From: Streptomyces sp. F63 | GTDB lineage: Bacteria > Actinomycetota > Actinomycetes > Streptomycetales > Streptomycetaceae | DNA: 64,000 nt | NCBI RefSeq assembly: GCF_018070345.1 | Contig: NZ_JAGPXX010000010.1 | Coordinates: 62,001-126,000, forward strand | Reading direction: 5' to 3' | Part shown: one piece after another, positions 18,212 through 26,818 of the stretch | How positions within the stretch are numbered: the first letter of the stretch is position 1 | Layout: each line of letters starts with the position of its first letter | Notes under the pieces: model-generated | Databases searched by the model: none | The model's input: the letters and a program-made list of their open reading frames with translations, nothing else | What the model was told of the DNA's origin: nothing | Position numbers and translations under genes: made by a program

Positions 18212-18931
18212 ATGCCGCAGTCACCCGCACGGCCCGGTCCGGCCCGGCGGAGGGTCCTGGTGGTCGACGACGAGCCGCGGATCGTCCGGGCCCTCGTGAT
18301 CAACCTGCGGGCGCGCGACTACGAGGTCGACACCGCCGCCGACGGCGCCACCGCTCTCCGCACGGCGGCCGCCCGCCCTCCCGACGTGGTGGTCCTCGAC
18401 CTCGGGCTGCCCGACATGGACGGGGTGGACGTCCTCCACGAGCTGCGCCGCACGAGCCGGGTACCGGTCCTGGTGCTCTCCGCCCGCCACACCTCCGGCG
18501 AGAAGGTGAAGGCCCTCGACGCCGGCGCGGACGACTACGTCACCAAACCCTTCGGCATGGACGAACTGCTGGCCCGGCTGCGCGCCGCCGTCCGGCGCTC
18601 CGAGCCCGTCGCCGCCGCTGCCGAGGAGACGGTGCTGGTGGAGACCGAGGAGTTCACCGTCGACCTGGCCGCGAAGCGCGTCAACCGCGCCGGCCGGGAC
18701 ATCCGGCTGACCCCGACGGAGTGGCATCTGCTGGAGGTGCTGGTCCGCAGTCCGGGGCGGCTGGTGGGCCAGAAACAGCTGCTGCAGGAGGTGTGGGGGC
18801 CCTCCTACGGCACCGAGACCAACTATCTCCGGGTCTACATGGCGCAGCTCCGCCGTAAACTGGAGGCGGACCCTTCACATCCCCGGCATTTCATCACCGA
18901 GCCCGGCATGGGCTACCGCTTCGAGCCGTGA
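18212..18931 (+). CDS. kdpE: KdpE, OmpR-family response regulator
   Basis: KdpE is the 239-residue partner of KdpD. The receiver domain (about 15-128) has DDE, the phospho-acceptor Asp in VVLDLGLPDMDG and the conserved Lys in DYVTKPFGMDELLARLRAA. The C-terminal winged helix (about 145-239) ends FITEPGMGYRFEP. The ATG at 18212 follows GAGAAAGG. An in-frame GTG at 18116 overlapping the kdpD stop would add 32 low-complexity residues and is less likely. Normally KdpE activates kdpFABC; here its nearest potassium-related genes are ceoBC and the KimA-like transporter a few kb downstream. Confidence 0.93.
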   Translation: MPQSPARPGPARRRVLVVDDEPRIVRALVINLRARDYEVDTAADGATALRTAAARPPDVVVLDLGLPDMDGVDVLHELRRTSRVPVLVLSARHTSGEKVKALDAGADDYVTKPFGMDELLARLRAAVRRSEPVAAAAEETVLVETEEFTVDLAAKRVNRAGRDIRLTPTEWHLLEVLVRSPGRLVGQKQLLQEVWGPSYGTETNYLRVYMAQLRRKLEADPSHPRHFITEPGMGYRFEP

Positions 18932-18953
18932 TCCGTCCGGCCCCGCCCCCCGG

Positions 18954-18959
18954 TAGGCT
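18954..18959 (+). promoter_or_regulatory. -10 box TAGGCT of a probable leaderless transcript
   Basis: TAGGCT is followed by six bases (GCCCGT) and the ATG of the OB-fold gene at 18966; there is no ribosome site. The arrangement fits a leaderless Streptomyces promoter. Confidence 0.55.
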
Positions 18960-18965
18960 GCCCGT

Positions 18966-19367
18966 ATGAGTGGTGCTCCCCGCCCCGTGAAACAGACCGG
19001 CCGCTTCCGCCGGATGCTCGACCGGCTCTCCTCCACCCCGGAGGAGCTGGAGGCCGACGAGCTCCGGGAGGACGCCCGGGAGACGGCGGGCTGCGTTCCC
19101 ATCCGGGAATGCCCCGACCGCGAAGTCGTCAAGGTGACCGGCACGCTGCGCACGGTCACCCAGCGGCCCAGGGCGGGCGTGCCCGCGCTGGAGGCCGAGC
19201 TGTACGACGGGTCGGCGCCGCTGGACGTGGTCTGGCTGGGCCGGCGCTCGATCGCCGGCATAGAACCGGGGCGCCGGCTCATCGCGACCGGCCGGGTCTC
19301 GGTGAGCCAGGGCCGCCGCGTGCTCTTCAACCCCCGATACGAACTCCGACCTCCCGGACAGGAGTAG
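18966..19367 (+). CDS. OB-fold nucleic-acid-binding protein
   Basis: The 133-residue protein has a helical N-terminus (about 10-45) and an OB-fold (about 50-130). REVVKVTGTLRTVTQRP is the first strand pair. ELYDGSAPLDVVWLGRRSIAGI and RLIATGRVSVSQGRRVLFNP are the later strands, as in RecG-wedge/tRNA anticodon-type OB proteins. This small actinobacterial family usually precedes the DUF3159 and TrkA genes, as here. Its ligand is not known. DUF3159 starts three bases after the stop, so the two are one transcription unit. Confidence 0.82.
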   Translation: MSGAPRPVKQTGRFRRMLDRLSSTPEELEADELREDARETAGCVPIRECPDREVVKVTGTLRTVTQRPRAGVPALEAELYDGSAPLDVVWLGRRSIAGIEPGRRLIATGRVSVSQGRRVLFNPRYELRPPGQE

Positions 19368-19370
19368 CCG

Positions 19371-20288
19371 GTGGCGTCCTCCGACAAGCCGACTCCCACG
19401 ACCGCGGCAGAGACCGCAGAGACCGCCGGCGGGAACCCCGCCCCGGGGCAGGGCCCCGGGGAGAGCCGGGCCGCCGCCGACACCGCGCTGCTGGAGGCGT
19501 TCGGCGGGGTGCGCGGCATGGTGGACACCACCGTGCCCGGTCTCGTCTTCGTCCTCGTCTACACGATCAAGCGCGACATCCATCTGTCGGCCATCTCCGC
19601 GCTCGGGCTGACCGCGGCGCTCGCGGCCGTGCGGCTCATCCAGCGGGACACGCTCAAGCACGCCTTCAGCGGGGTCTTCGGCGTGGCGTTCGGCGCCGTC
19701 TTCGCGATGATGTCCGGCGACGCCAAGAACTTCTACCTGCCGGGGATGCTCTACACCCTGGGCCTCTCGGTGGTGTACATCCTCTCCGCCGTGTTCCGCT
19801 TCCCGCTGATCGGCCTGCTGCTCGGCCCGATCCTGCGGGAGAACCTCTCCTGGCGCACCCGCAACCCGGGCCGTCTCCGTGCCTACACCCGGGCCACCTG
19901 GGCCTGGGGGCTCATCCTGCTCGCCAAGTCGGCGATCCTCTTCCCGCTCTACTGGTGGGGGGACGCCACCCAGCTCGGCTGGGTGAAGGTGGCGCTCGGC
20001 ATCCCGCCGTTCCTGCTCTGCGTCTACCTGACCTGGATCTTCCTGGCCAAGGCCCCGCCGCCGATCGACGTGATCGCCGAGATGGAGGCGGAGGAGCGGG
20101 AGCGGGAGGAGCGCGAGCGGGCCCGGCACCACGGGGAGGACGCCTTCGAACGGCTGGCGCACGAGGTCGTGGACGACGCGATCGAGCGGCTGTCCGGTCA
20201 CGCGGACCGCGGCGGCGCGGACGGGCGGGACGGCCGGGGCACGGACGACGCGGAGCCGCCGGCCCGGCGCCGGCACGCGCGCGACTGA
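19371..20288 (+). CDS. DUF3159 integral membrane protein
   Basis: The product has 305 residues: a disordered Ala/Glu/Pro-rich N-terminus (1-35), then about six membrane segments between residues 50 and 235. FGGVRGMVDTTVPGLVFVLVY opens the DUF3159 domain. The C-terminal 65 residues are highly charged, with an EER-rich helix likely to form a coiled coil in the cytoplasm. Function is unknown; conserved linkage to the OB-fold protein and TrkA genes suggests an ion-homeostasis link, which is inference. The GTG start is three bases after the upstream stop. Confidence 0.85.
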   Translation: MASSDKPTPTTAAETAETAGGNPAPGQGPGESRAAADTALLEAFGGVRGMVDTTVPGLVFVLVYTIKRDIHLSAISALGLTAALAAVRLIQRDTLKHAFSGVFGVAFGAVFAMMSGDAKNFYLPGMLYTLGLSVVYILSAVFRFPLIGLLLGPILRENLSWRTRNPGRLRAYTRATWAWGLILLAKSAILFPLYWWGDATQLGWVKVALGIPPFLLCVYLTWIFLAKAPPPIDVIAEMEAEEREREERERARHHGEDAFERLAHEVVDDAIERLSGHADRGGADGRDGRGTDDAEPPARRRHARD

Positions 20289-20328
20289 GAGGCCCACGGC
20301 GGGGCTGCCCGCGGGCGCCGTGACGTAC

Positions 20329-20397
20329 GGGCGAGGGCCCGGAAACCGAGGGAATGGCCATGGGTTTCCATGGCCACGGGTTTCCGGGCCCTCGCCC
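20329..20397. terminator. Two-tier palindrome between convergent genes
   Basis: The outer arms are 19 bp and perfect: GGGCGAGGGCCCGGAAACC at 20329-20347 pairs with 20379-20397. Inside, TGGCCATGG (20355-20363) pairs with 20368-20376 around a GTTT loop. The element lies between the convergent DUF3159 and ceoC genes and is best read as a bidirectional terminator, though it is far larger than most. Confidence 0.8.
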
Positions 20398-20436
20398 TGC
20401 CGCACGGGGCACGCCGTGTCCCGCGCCGCACGCGGC

Positions 20437-21108
20437 TCAGCCGTTCTGGCGGCGCACCGACAGCAGCTCCTCCAGCCGCTCCTCGCGGGCCGGCGCCGCG
20501 ACGAACAGCAGTTCGTCGCCGGCTTCCAGGGCGTCGTCCTGGCTGGGCACCAGGACCCGCGTGCCGCGGATGATCGTGACCAGCGAGGTGTCCTCGGGCC
20601 AGTCCACGTCGCCGACGCGAGTGCCCGCGAGGGCGGATTCGGGCGGCAGGGTCAGCTCGACGAGGTTGGCGTCGCCGTGGCTGAAGCGCAGCAGCCGGAC
20701 CAGGTCGCCGACGCTCACCGCCTCCTCCACCAGGGCCGACATCAGACGCGGGGTGGAGACCGCGACGTCCACCCCCCAGGACTCGTTGAACAGCCATTCG
20801 TTCTTGGGGTGGTTGACGCGGGCCACCACGCGCGGCACCCCGTACTCGGTCTTGGCGAGCAGCGAGACGACCAGGTTGACCTTGTCGTCACCGGTCGCCG
20901 CGATCACCACGTTGCAGCGCTGGAGCGCCGCCTCGTCCAGTGAGGTGATCTCGCAGGCGTCCGCCAGCAGCCACTCGGCCTGCGGCACCCGCTCCACCGA
21001 GATCGCCGTCGGGGCCTTGTCGATCAGCAGCACCTCGTGCCCGTTCTCCAGGAGCTCGCCGGCGATGGAGCGGCCCACCGCGCCGGCCCCCGCGATCGCC
21101 ACCCTCAT
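20437..21108 (-). CDS. ceoC: TrkA-type potassium channel regulatory subunit (CeoC-like)
   Basis: This 223-residue cytosolic protein has a RCK_N Rossmann domain with VAIAGAGAVGRSIAGELL (GxGxxG, residues 3-20) and an acidic strand end in VLLIDKAP. A TrkA-C domain (about 135-218) has the regulatory ligand site. Such subunits gate Trk/Ktr potassium channels through nucleotide binding. It overlaps the upstream TrkA gene in ATGA, so the two subunits are made together. The matching membrane pore is not obvious; the KimA-like transporter gene diverges just upstream. Confidence 0.88.
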   Translation of the reverse strand: MRVAIAGAGAVGRSIAGELLENGHEVLLIDKAPTAISVERVPQAEWLLADACEITSLDEAALQRCNVVIAATGDDKVNLVVSLLAKTEYGVPRVVARVNHPKNEWLFNESWGVDVAVSTPRLMSALVEEAVSVGDLVRLLRFSHGDANLVELTLPPESALAGTRVGDVDWPEDTSLVTIIRGTRVLVPSQDDALEAGDELLFVAAPAREERLEELLSVRRQNG

Positions 21109-21773
21109 CGCCGTTCCTCCCCGGGGCCCTCGGAGAAGACCGCCTCGACCGTGTCCATGTCGTCGACGCGCATCATCACATGCACCAGGTCGCCTTCCTG
21201 CAGCACCGTCTGGGAGCTGGGCAGTATGGCCTCGCCGAGCCGGGTCAGGAACGCCACCCGGACACCCGTCTCCTCCTGGAGCCGGCCGACCTTGTGGCCG
21301 ACCCATTCGGTGGAGACGTGCACCTCGGCCAGTTGCACCGCGCCGCTCGGGTCGCGCCAGAGCGCTTCGGCACCGGAGGGCAGCAGCCGGCGCAGTATCT
21401 GGTCCGCGGTCCAGCGGACGGTGGCCACGGTGGGGATGCCCAGCCGCTGGTAGACCTCCGCGCGCCGCGGATCGTAGATCCGGGCCGCCACGTTCTCCAC
21501 CGCGAACACCTCCCGCGCCACCCGGGCCGCGATGATGTTGGAGTTGTCGCCGCTGCTCACGGCGGCGAACGCGCCGGCCTCCTCGATGCCGGCCTCGCGC
21601 AGGGTGTCCTGGTCGAAACCCATCCCGGTGACCCGGCGGCCGCCGAAGCCCGAACCGAGGCGGCGGAAGGCGGTGGGGTCCTGGTCGATCACGGCAACCG
21701 TGTGGCCCTGTTCCTCAAGCGTCTGCGCCAGGGCCGAACCGACCCGGCCGCAGCCCATGATCACGATGTGCAT
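21105..21773 (-). CDS. ceoB: TrkA-type potassium channel regulatory subunit (CeoB-like)
   Basis: The 222-residue product is the first gene of the pair. The RCK_N domain opens HIVIMGCGRVGSALAQTLEE with the GxGxxG nucleotide loop and VAVIDQDP. SGDNSNIIAARVAREVF follows near residue 75, and the TrkA-C domain occupies about 140-215. It is a cytosolic gating subunit for potassium uptake. It is divergent from the KimA-like gene across a 248-base gap that must hold both promoters. Confidence 0.88.
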   Translation of the reverse strand: MHIVIMGCGRVGSALAQTLEEQGHTVAVIDQDPTAFRRLGSGFGGRRVTGMGFDQDTLREAGIEEAGAFAAVSSGDNSNIIAARVAREVFAVENVAARIYDPRRAEVYQRLGIPTVATVRWTADQILRRLLPSGAEALWRDPSGAVQLAEVHVSTEWVGHKVGRLQEETGVRVAFLTRLGEAILPSSQTVLQEGDLVHVMMRVDDMDTVEAVFSEGPGEERR

Positions 21774-22008
21774 GAGGTCTTACCCCGCACCTTCCCCTGC
21801 CGTTGTGACCTGGACGCTCATGGCCCATCATCCTTCCGTCCCCGCTGGGGTGCCAGTGATCCGTGCTGTCCCGGCAACGCTACCCTTCCGGGCCCGGGCG
21901 GTACCCACCGCGTACCCGTCCTCACCTCCCGTGTTCCCCCGGTGTTCGAATCGCGTCAAGGAGTTCCGTCATCCGGACCACAGGCGCTGCTCCGCCCGGG
22001 GGCGGGCT

Positions 22009-22014
22009 TACGAT
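22009..22014 (+). promoter_or_regulatory. -10 box TACGAT of a probable leaderless transcript
   Basis: TACGAT is followed by seven bases and the GTG start of the transporter gene, with no ribosome site between. This suggests a leaderless message and argues against a 5' riboswitch. Confidence 0.5.
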
Positions 22015-22021
22015 CCTCCAC

Positions 22022-24121
22022 GTGTCCAAACTGACCGATGTGCCCAAGCGGATTCTGATCGGCCGGGCGCTGCGCAGCGACAGGCTCGGAGAGACGCTTC
22101 TGCCCAAGCGGATCGCCCTGCCCGTGTTCGCCTCCGACCCGCTCTCCTCCGTGGCCTACGCGCCGGGAGAGGTGCTGATCGTCCTCTCCGTCGCGGGGGT
22201 GTCGGCCTATCACTTCAGCCCGTGGATCACGGCGGCCGTCGTGCTGCTCATGGTCATCGTCGTCGCCTCGTACCGGCAGAACGTCCACGCGTACCCCAGC
22301 GGGGGCGGCGACTACGAGGTGGCCACCACCAACCTGGGGCCGCGGGCCGGGCTCGCCGTCGCGGGGGCGCTGCTGGTCGACTACGTCCTCACCGTCGCCG
22401 TGTCGATCGCGGCCGGGGTGGAGAACCTGGGCTCGGCGGTGCCGTTCGTGGCCGAGAACCAGGCGGCGTTCGCGATCGGCATCATCGTGGTGCTGACCCT
22501 GATGAACCTGCGGGGCGTGCGGGAGTCCGGGAAGCTCTTCGCCGTCCCCACCTACGTCTTCGTCGCCGGCGTCTTCCTGATGATCTTCTGGGGGGCCTTC
22601 CGCGGGCTCGTCCTCGACGACACGATGCGCGCCCCCACCGCCGACTTCGAGATCGCCGCGGAGGAGCAGGGGCTCACCGGCTTCGCCCTGCTCTTCCTGC
22701 TGCTGCGGGCCTTCTCCTCCGGCTGCGCCGCGCTCACGGGGGTCGAGGCGATCAGCAACGGTGTCCCCGCCTTCCGCCGCCCCAAGAGCCGCAACGCCGC
22801 CACCACCCTGGCTCTGATGGGCACCCTGGCCGTCACCATGTTCGTCGGCATCATCGCGCTCGCCATGGCCAGCGACGTGAAGATGGCCGAGCGGCCGGCC
22901 CACGAGCTGCTGCGGGACGGTGTCCCCGTCGGCGCCGACTACCACCAGGACCCCGTCATCTCGCAGGTCGCCGCGGCGGTGTTCGGCGGGGGCTCGCTGC
23001 TGTTCCTGCTGCTGGCCGGGGCGACGGCACTGGTGCTGTTCCTGGCGGCCAACACCGCGTACAACGGATTCCCGCTGCTCGGCTCGATCCTGGCGCAGGA
23101 CCGCTATCTGCCGCGCCAGCTGCACACCCGCGGCGACCGGCTGGCCTTCTCCAACGGCATCGTGCTGCTGGCGGGCGCCGCCGGTGTGCTCGTGTACGTC
23201 TACGACGCCGACTCGACGCGGCTGATCCAGCTCTACATCGTCGGCGTCTTCGTGTCGTTCACGCTCAGCCAGGCGGGCATGGTCCGGCACTGGAACCGCC
23301 ACCTGGCGCGGGAGACCGCCCCGGAGGCCCGGCGCCGCATGCTGCGCTCCCGGACGATCAACTTCATCGGGGCCTGCATCACCGGACTGGTGCTCGTGGT
23401 GGTGCTGGTCACCAAGTTCACCCACGGAGCCTGGGTCGCCCTGCTGGGCATGGTCGTCTTCTACGGGGTGATGACCGCGATCCGCCGCCACTACGACCGG
23501 GTCGCCGAGGAACTGGCCGCGCCGGACGAGCCGGGCGACGAGACCACGCGCCCCTCACGGGTGCACTCGATCGTCCTGGTCTCCAAGGTCCACAAGCCCA
23601 CGCTGCGGGCACTGGCCTACGCGAAGCTGCTGCGCTCCGGGCCCCTGGAGGCGCTGAGCGTCAACGTGGACCCGGAGGAGACCCTGGAGCTTCGGGCGGA
23701 GTGGGAACGGCGGGGGATCGACGTCCCGCTGAAGATCCTGGACTCGCCGTACCGGGAGGTCACCCGGCCGACCGTCGAGTACGTCAAGGGACTGCGCCGG
23801 GACAGCCCGCGGGACGCGGTCACCGTCTACATCCCCGAGTACGTGGTCGGCCACTGGTACGAGCATCTGCTGCACAACCAGAGCGCGCTGCGGCTCAAGG
23901 GGCGGCTGCTGTTCACGCCCGGGGTGATGGTGACCTCCGTGCCGTACCAGCTGGAGTCCTCCGAGCGGGCCAAGGCGCGGGCGAAGCGGCGGGCCGACTG
24001 GAGCGCGCCGGGCGCGGTGCGGCGCGGGCCGGGCGAGTCCGTGCCCGCCGGACAGACGCGTCCGGGGCCGGAGTTCCGTACCGATGCCGGTGTGGACGGT
24101 GGCCCGCTCCCGGGGCAGTAG
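22022..24121 (+). CDS. KimA-like APC-superfamily potassium uptake transporter
   Basis: This 699-residue protein closely follows the B. subtilis KimA (YdaO) plan as I recall it. Motifs include FASDPLSSVAYAPGEVLIVL near 37, SYRQNVHAYPSGGGDYEVA near 80, LLVDYVLTVAVSIAAG near 117, and RAFSSGCAALTGVEAISNGV near 230. About twelve membrane segments span 25-480, and a cytosolic UspA-like domain (about 510-670) contains LLHNQSALRLKGRLLF. KimA is a proton-coupled, c-di-AMP-inhibited potassium importer. The last 40 residues are disordered. The GTG start gives the conserved N-terminus. Its neighbours ceoBC and kdpDE support a potassium role; an amino-acid substrate is the alternative. Confidence 0.85.
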   Translation: MSKLTDVPKRILIGRALRSDRLGETLLPKRIALPVFASDPLSSVAYAPGEVLIVLSVAGVSAYHFSPWITAAVVLLMVIVVASYRQNVHAYPSGGGDYEVATTNLGPRAGLAVAGALLVDYVLTVAVSIAAGVENLGSAVPFVAENQAAFAIGIIVVLTLMNLRGVRESGKLFAVPTYVFVAGVFLMIFWGAFRGLVLDDTMRAPTADFEIAAEEQGLTGFALLFLLLRAFSSGCAALTGVEAISNGVPAFRRPKSRNAATTLALMGTLAVTMFVGIIALAMASDVKMAERPAHELLRDGVPVGADYHQDPVISQVAAAVFGGGSLLFLLLAGATALVLFLAANTAYNGFPLLGSILAQDRYLPRQLHTRGDRLAFSNGIVLLAGAAGVLVYVYDADSTRLIQLYIVGVFVSFTLSQAGMVRHWNRHLARETAPEARRRMLRSRTINFIGACITGLVLVVVLVTKFTHGAWVALLGMVVFYGVMTAIRRHYDRVAEELAAPDEPGDETTRPSRVHSIVLVSKVHKPTLRALAYAKLLRSGPLEALSVNVDPEETLELRAEWERRGIDVPLKILDSPYREVTRPTVEYVKGLRRDSPRDAVTVYIPEYVVGHWYEHLLHNQSALRLKGRLLFTPGVMVTSVPYQLESSERAKARAKRRADWSAPGAVRRGPGESVPAGQTRPGPEFRTDAGVDGGPLPGQ

Positions 24122-24328
24122 ACTGGAAGGCTGCGGTCGGTCCGGCGCGGCGCGCGCCCGGCGTGCTTCCCGGTACTCCGTGCTTCCGGCGCTGCGGGCC
24201 CCGGGCGTACCGTGCGGCCGCCCGGAGCGGCCGGCCGTGCCGCACCCGTACGGACCCGGGAGCCCGCACGCGCCCGCACCCCTTCTGCCAGCCACTCAGT
24301 ACACCACCAGCTCAGGAGCGTCCCCGCT

Positions 24329-25675
24329 GTGACGACACCATCCGCCCCCTCCGCCTCCGCAGTCCCCACGCTCGTCGGTGAGGAGTACGAGGTCGAGGTC
24401 GGGCCCGTCGCGCACGGAGGCCACTGCATCGCCCGCACCCCCGGCGGCCGGGTGCTCTTCGTCCGGCACACGCTGCCCGGTGAGCGGGTGGTCGCCCGCG
24501 TCACCGAGGGTGACGAGAGCTCCCGCTTCCTGCGGGCCGACGCGGTGGAGGTGCGGGAGGCCTCGCCGGACCGGATCCCCGCGCCCTGCCCGTTCTCCGG
24601 CCCCGGCAAGTGCGGCGGCTGCGACTGGCAGCACGCGGCGCCGGGCGCGCAGCGGCGGCTCAAGGGCGCCGTGGTCGCCGAGCAGCTCTCGCGGCTGGCC
24701 GGTCTGACGCCGGAGGAGGCGGGCTGGGACGGGACCGTCGAACCCGCGCCCGGCGACAAACTGCCCAAGGGCGAGGTGCCCGCCTGGCGCACCCGGGTGC
24801 AGTACGCGGTGGACGAGAACGGGCAGGCGGGCCTGCGCAAGCACCGATCGCACGAGGTGCAGCCGGTCGACCACTGCCTGATCGCGGCGCCGGGCGTCGG
24901 CGAACTGGGCGTGGAGAAGCGGGAGTGGCCGCGGATCGCGGGCGTCGAGGCGATCGCGGCCACCGGCTCCAGCGACCGGCAGGTCATCCTCACCCCCCGG
25001 CCCGGCGGCCGGCTGCCGATCGTCGAACTCGACCGCCCCGTCTCGGTGATGCGGGTGGAGGAGAGGGACGGCGGGGTCCACCGGGTGCACGGCCGGCCCT
25101 TCGTCCGCGAGCGGGCCGCGGGCCGCACCTGGCGGGTGGGCTCGGGCGGCTTCTGGCAGGTCCACCCGAAGGCGGCGGATGTGCTGGTGGAGGCCGTGAT
25201 GCAGGGCCTGATGCCGCGCAGGGGCGAGATGGCCCTCGATCTGTACTGCGGCGTCGGGCTGTTCGCGGGCGCCATCGCGGAGCGGGTGGGGGAGACCGGC
25301 GCGGTGCTCGGCATCGAGTCCGGCAAGCGCGCGGTGGAGGACGCCCGGCACAACCTCGCCGACCTGGACCGTGTCCGCATCGAACACGGCAAGGTCGAGC
25401 AGGTGCTGCCCCGCACCGGCATCACCGAGGCCGACCTGGTCGTCCTCGACCCGCCGCGCGCGGGCGCGGGCAGGCGGACCGTCGCCCGGATCACGGCCCT
25501 GGGCGCCCGCCGGATCGTCTACGTCGCCTGCGACCCGGCGGCCCTCGCCCGCGACCTGGCCTACTTCCGCGAGGGCGGCTACAAGCCGCGCAAGCTGCGG
25601 GCGTTCGACCTCTTTCCGATGACGCATCATGTGGAGTGCGTCGCGATCCTCGAACCGGCTGCGAAGGGTTCCTGA
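24329..25675 (+). CDS. TrmA/RlmD-family RNA uracil-C5 methyltransferase
   Basis: This 448-residue SAM-dependent enzyme methylates C5 of uridine in tRNA or rRNA. It has a TRAM domain (about 17-75) and an iron-sulfur cluster site CPFSGPGKCGGCDWQ near residue 87. The methyltransferase domain has LDLYCGVGLFAGAIAE (motif I, about 305), LDPPRAGAG (motif IV) and VACDPAALARDL with the catalytic-loop Cys. FDLFPMTHHVE closes the domain. The GTG at 24329 has AGGAG ten bases upstream; a longer frame from 24212 is low-complexity leader. It is the last gene of the conserved block before the accessory region. Confidence 0.92.
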   Translation: MTTPSAPSASAVPTLVGEEYEVEVGPVAHGGHCIARTPGGRVLFVRHTLPGERVVARVTEGDESSRFLRADAVEVREASPDRIPAPCPFSGPGKCGGCDWQHAAPGAQRRLKGAVVAEQLSRLAGLTPEEAGWDGTVEPAPGDKLPKGEVPAWRTRVQYAVDENGQAGLRKHRSHEVQPVDHCLIAAPGVGELGVEKREWPRIAGVEAIAATGSSDRQVILTPRPGGRLPIVELDRPVSVMRVEERDGGVHRVHGRPFVRERAAGRTWRVGSGGFWQVHPKAADVLVEAVMQGLMPRRGEMALDLYCGVGLFAGAIAERVGETGAVLGIESGKRAVEDARHNLADLDRVRIEHGKVEQVLPRTGITEADLVVLDPPRAGAGRRTVARITALGARRIVYVACDPAALARDLAYFREGGYKPRKLRAFDLFPMTHHVECVAILEPAAKGS

Positions 25676-26092
25676 CCTGCGGTTTTGTTGTCCGGGTGGC
25701 TTGCTTGACCTGTTTCCCTCCGTGGAGCGGTTGGAGTGGGCGAATCGGTCTGTGCACCCTGCTGACCTGCGGTTTCGTGAGCGAGGTGCCTGTATGGGCG
25801 ACGCCTTCGGGGTGGGTGTTCGGAGATTCTTGACGCTCGGATGACGCTCGATGCAGAAGCCTCCGCCGGCGCCGCGGGCGACCATCCTCGACCTGCCGGC
25901 AGCAGACGTGCTCCCGCGGCCAGGCGGTTCCCGGCCACCCGTCAGCCCCGCACCACGAGATGACTGCTCACAGAGAAGTCCCGGCACGCGTATCCAGGGC
26001 CGGCGACGGGTCCGCATCCCGGAAGCCAGGCAATCTCCGGTCTTGGGGGGCGGGCCGAGCATGGCGGTGCGGGCGGCGAGGCCCCCTGTGCG
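25676..26092. other. Junction region with a 14-base direct repeat
   Basis: These 417 bases between the RNA methyltransferase and the hydrolase genes have locally lower GC and no supportable gene. CTGACCTGCGGTTT occurs at 25672-25685, spanning the stop codon of the methyltransferase gene, and again at 25762-25775. The repeat sits exactly where conserved gene order gives way to accessory DNA. Confidence 0.5.
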
Positions 26093-26818
26093 TCATTCCG
26101 CCAAGGGCAAGCACTCGGTGAGCAGGTCCACGACGTCGCGCCAGGCGCGCTGTGCGTGCCGTGGGTGGTGGGCGACGCCGGGGACCACCGGATGGTCGAC
26201 GGGAGGGTGGTGGAAGGCGTGCACGGCGCCGCCGTAGAGCACGAGACGCCAGTCGACACCCGCATCCTGTATCTCGGCGGCGAACGCCTCGCGCTGTGCC
26301 GGAGGCATGATCGGGTCCTCCGATCCGACCCCGGCCCACACCGGGCACCGGATGCGTGCCGCCTCGCCCGGCCGGCCGGTGGTGAGTGCGTTGACTGTGC
26401 CGATCGCCCGCAGGTCGACGCCGTCACGGCCGAGTTCCAGCGCGATCGCGCCCCCGGTGCCGTAGCCGATGGCGGCGATCCGGTCGGGGTCGGTGCGCGG
26501 TTCGGCGTGCAGGATGCCGAGAGCCGCGTGGCCGATGTCCCGCATCCTCCGTGGGGTGGAGAGCAGAGGGGTGACGCGCGCCAGCATCTCCTCGGGGTCG
26601 GTGAACCAGCGTCCGCCGTTGATGTCGAAGGCCAATGCCACATAGCCAAGTTCGGCCAGGGCATCGGCGCGGCGCCGCTGGAAGTCGTTCAGCCCCGGTC
26701 CCTCGGGGCCGATCAGGACCGCGGGCCGACGGCCGCTGCCGGCCGGAAGCGCGAGGTGGCCGACCATGGTCAGGCCGTCGGCCGGATACGTGACCGTGCG
26801 CGTCGTAACCGTCGTCAT
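26093..26818 (-). CDS. Dienelactone-hydrolase-family protein lacking the nucleophile
   Basis: This 241-residue protein has an alpha/beta-hydrolase core. The N-terminus (VTYPADGLTMVGHLALPAG), IGPEGPGLNDFQRRRADALAELGY and the C-terminal acid/His pair (GSEDPIMPP near 168; GGAVHAFHHP near 197) match the DLH family. The nucleophile elbow, normally G-Y-C-x-G-G, reads GYGTGG, so the catalytic Cys/Ser is Gly. The protein may be inactive or non-catalytic. The start at 26818 has no ribosome site. A shortened paralogue of this gene lies at 45296-45520 on the same strand. Confidence 0.82.
   Translation of the reverse strand: MTTVTTRTVTYPADGLTMVGHLALPAGSGRRPAVLIGPEGPGLNDFQRRRADALAELGYVALAFDINGGRWFTDPEEMLARVTPLLSTPRRMRDIGHAALGILHAEPRTDPDRIAAIGYGTGGAIALELGRDGVDLRAIGTVNALTTGRPGEAARIRCPVWAGVGSEDPIMPPAQREAFAAEIQDAGVDWRLVLYGGAVHAFHHPPVDHPVVPGVAHHPRHAQRAWRDVVDLLTECLPLAE

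Noticed and set aside
13890-18230. Long minus-strand open frame opposite dut and kdpD
   Set aside because: Antisense artefact; the plus strand carries complete dUTPase and KdpD motifs.
21940-21960. GTTCGAATC resembling a tRNA T-loop
   Set aside because: The flanking bases do not form the 5-bp T-stem and no acceptor or anticodon arms can be drawn.
21774-22021. Possible c-di-AMP (ydaO) riboswitch before the KimA-like gene
   Set aside because: The gap is only 248 bases, shared with a divergent promoter, and a -10 box lies seven bases before the start codon, leaving no leader. I see no conserved ydaO core.
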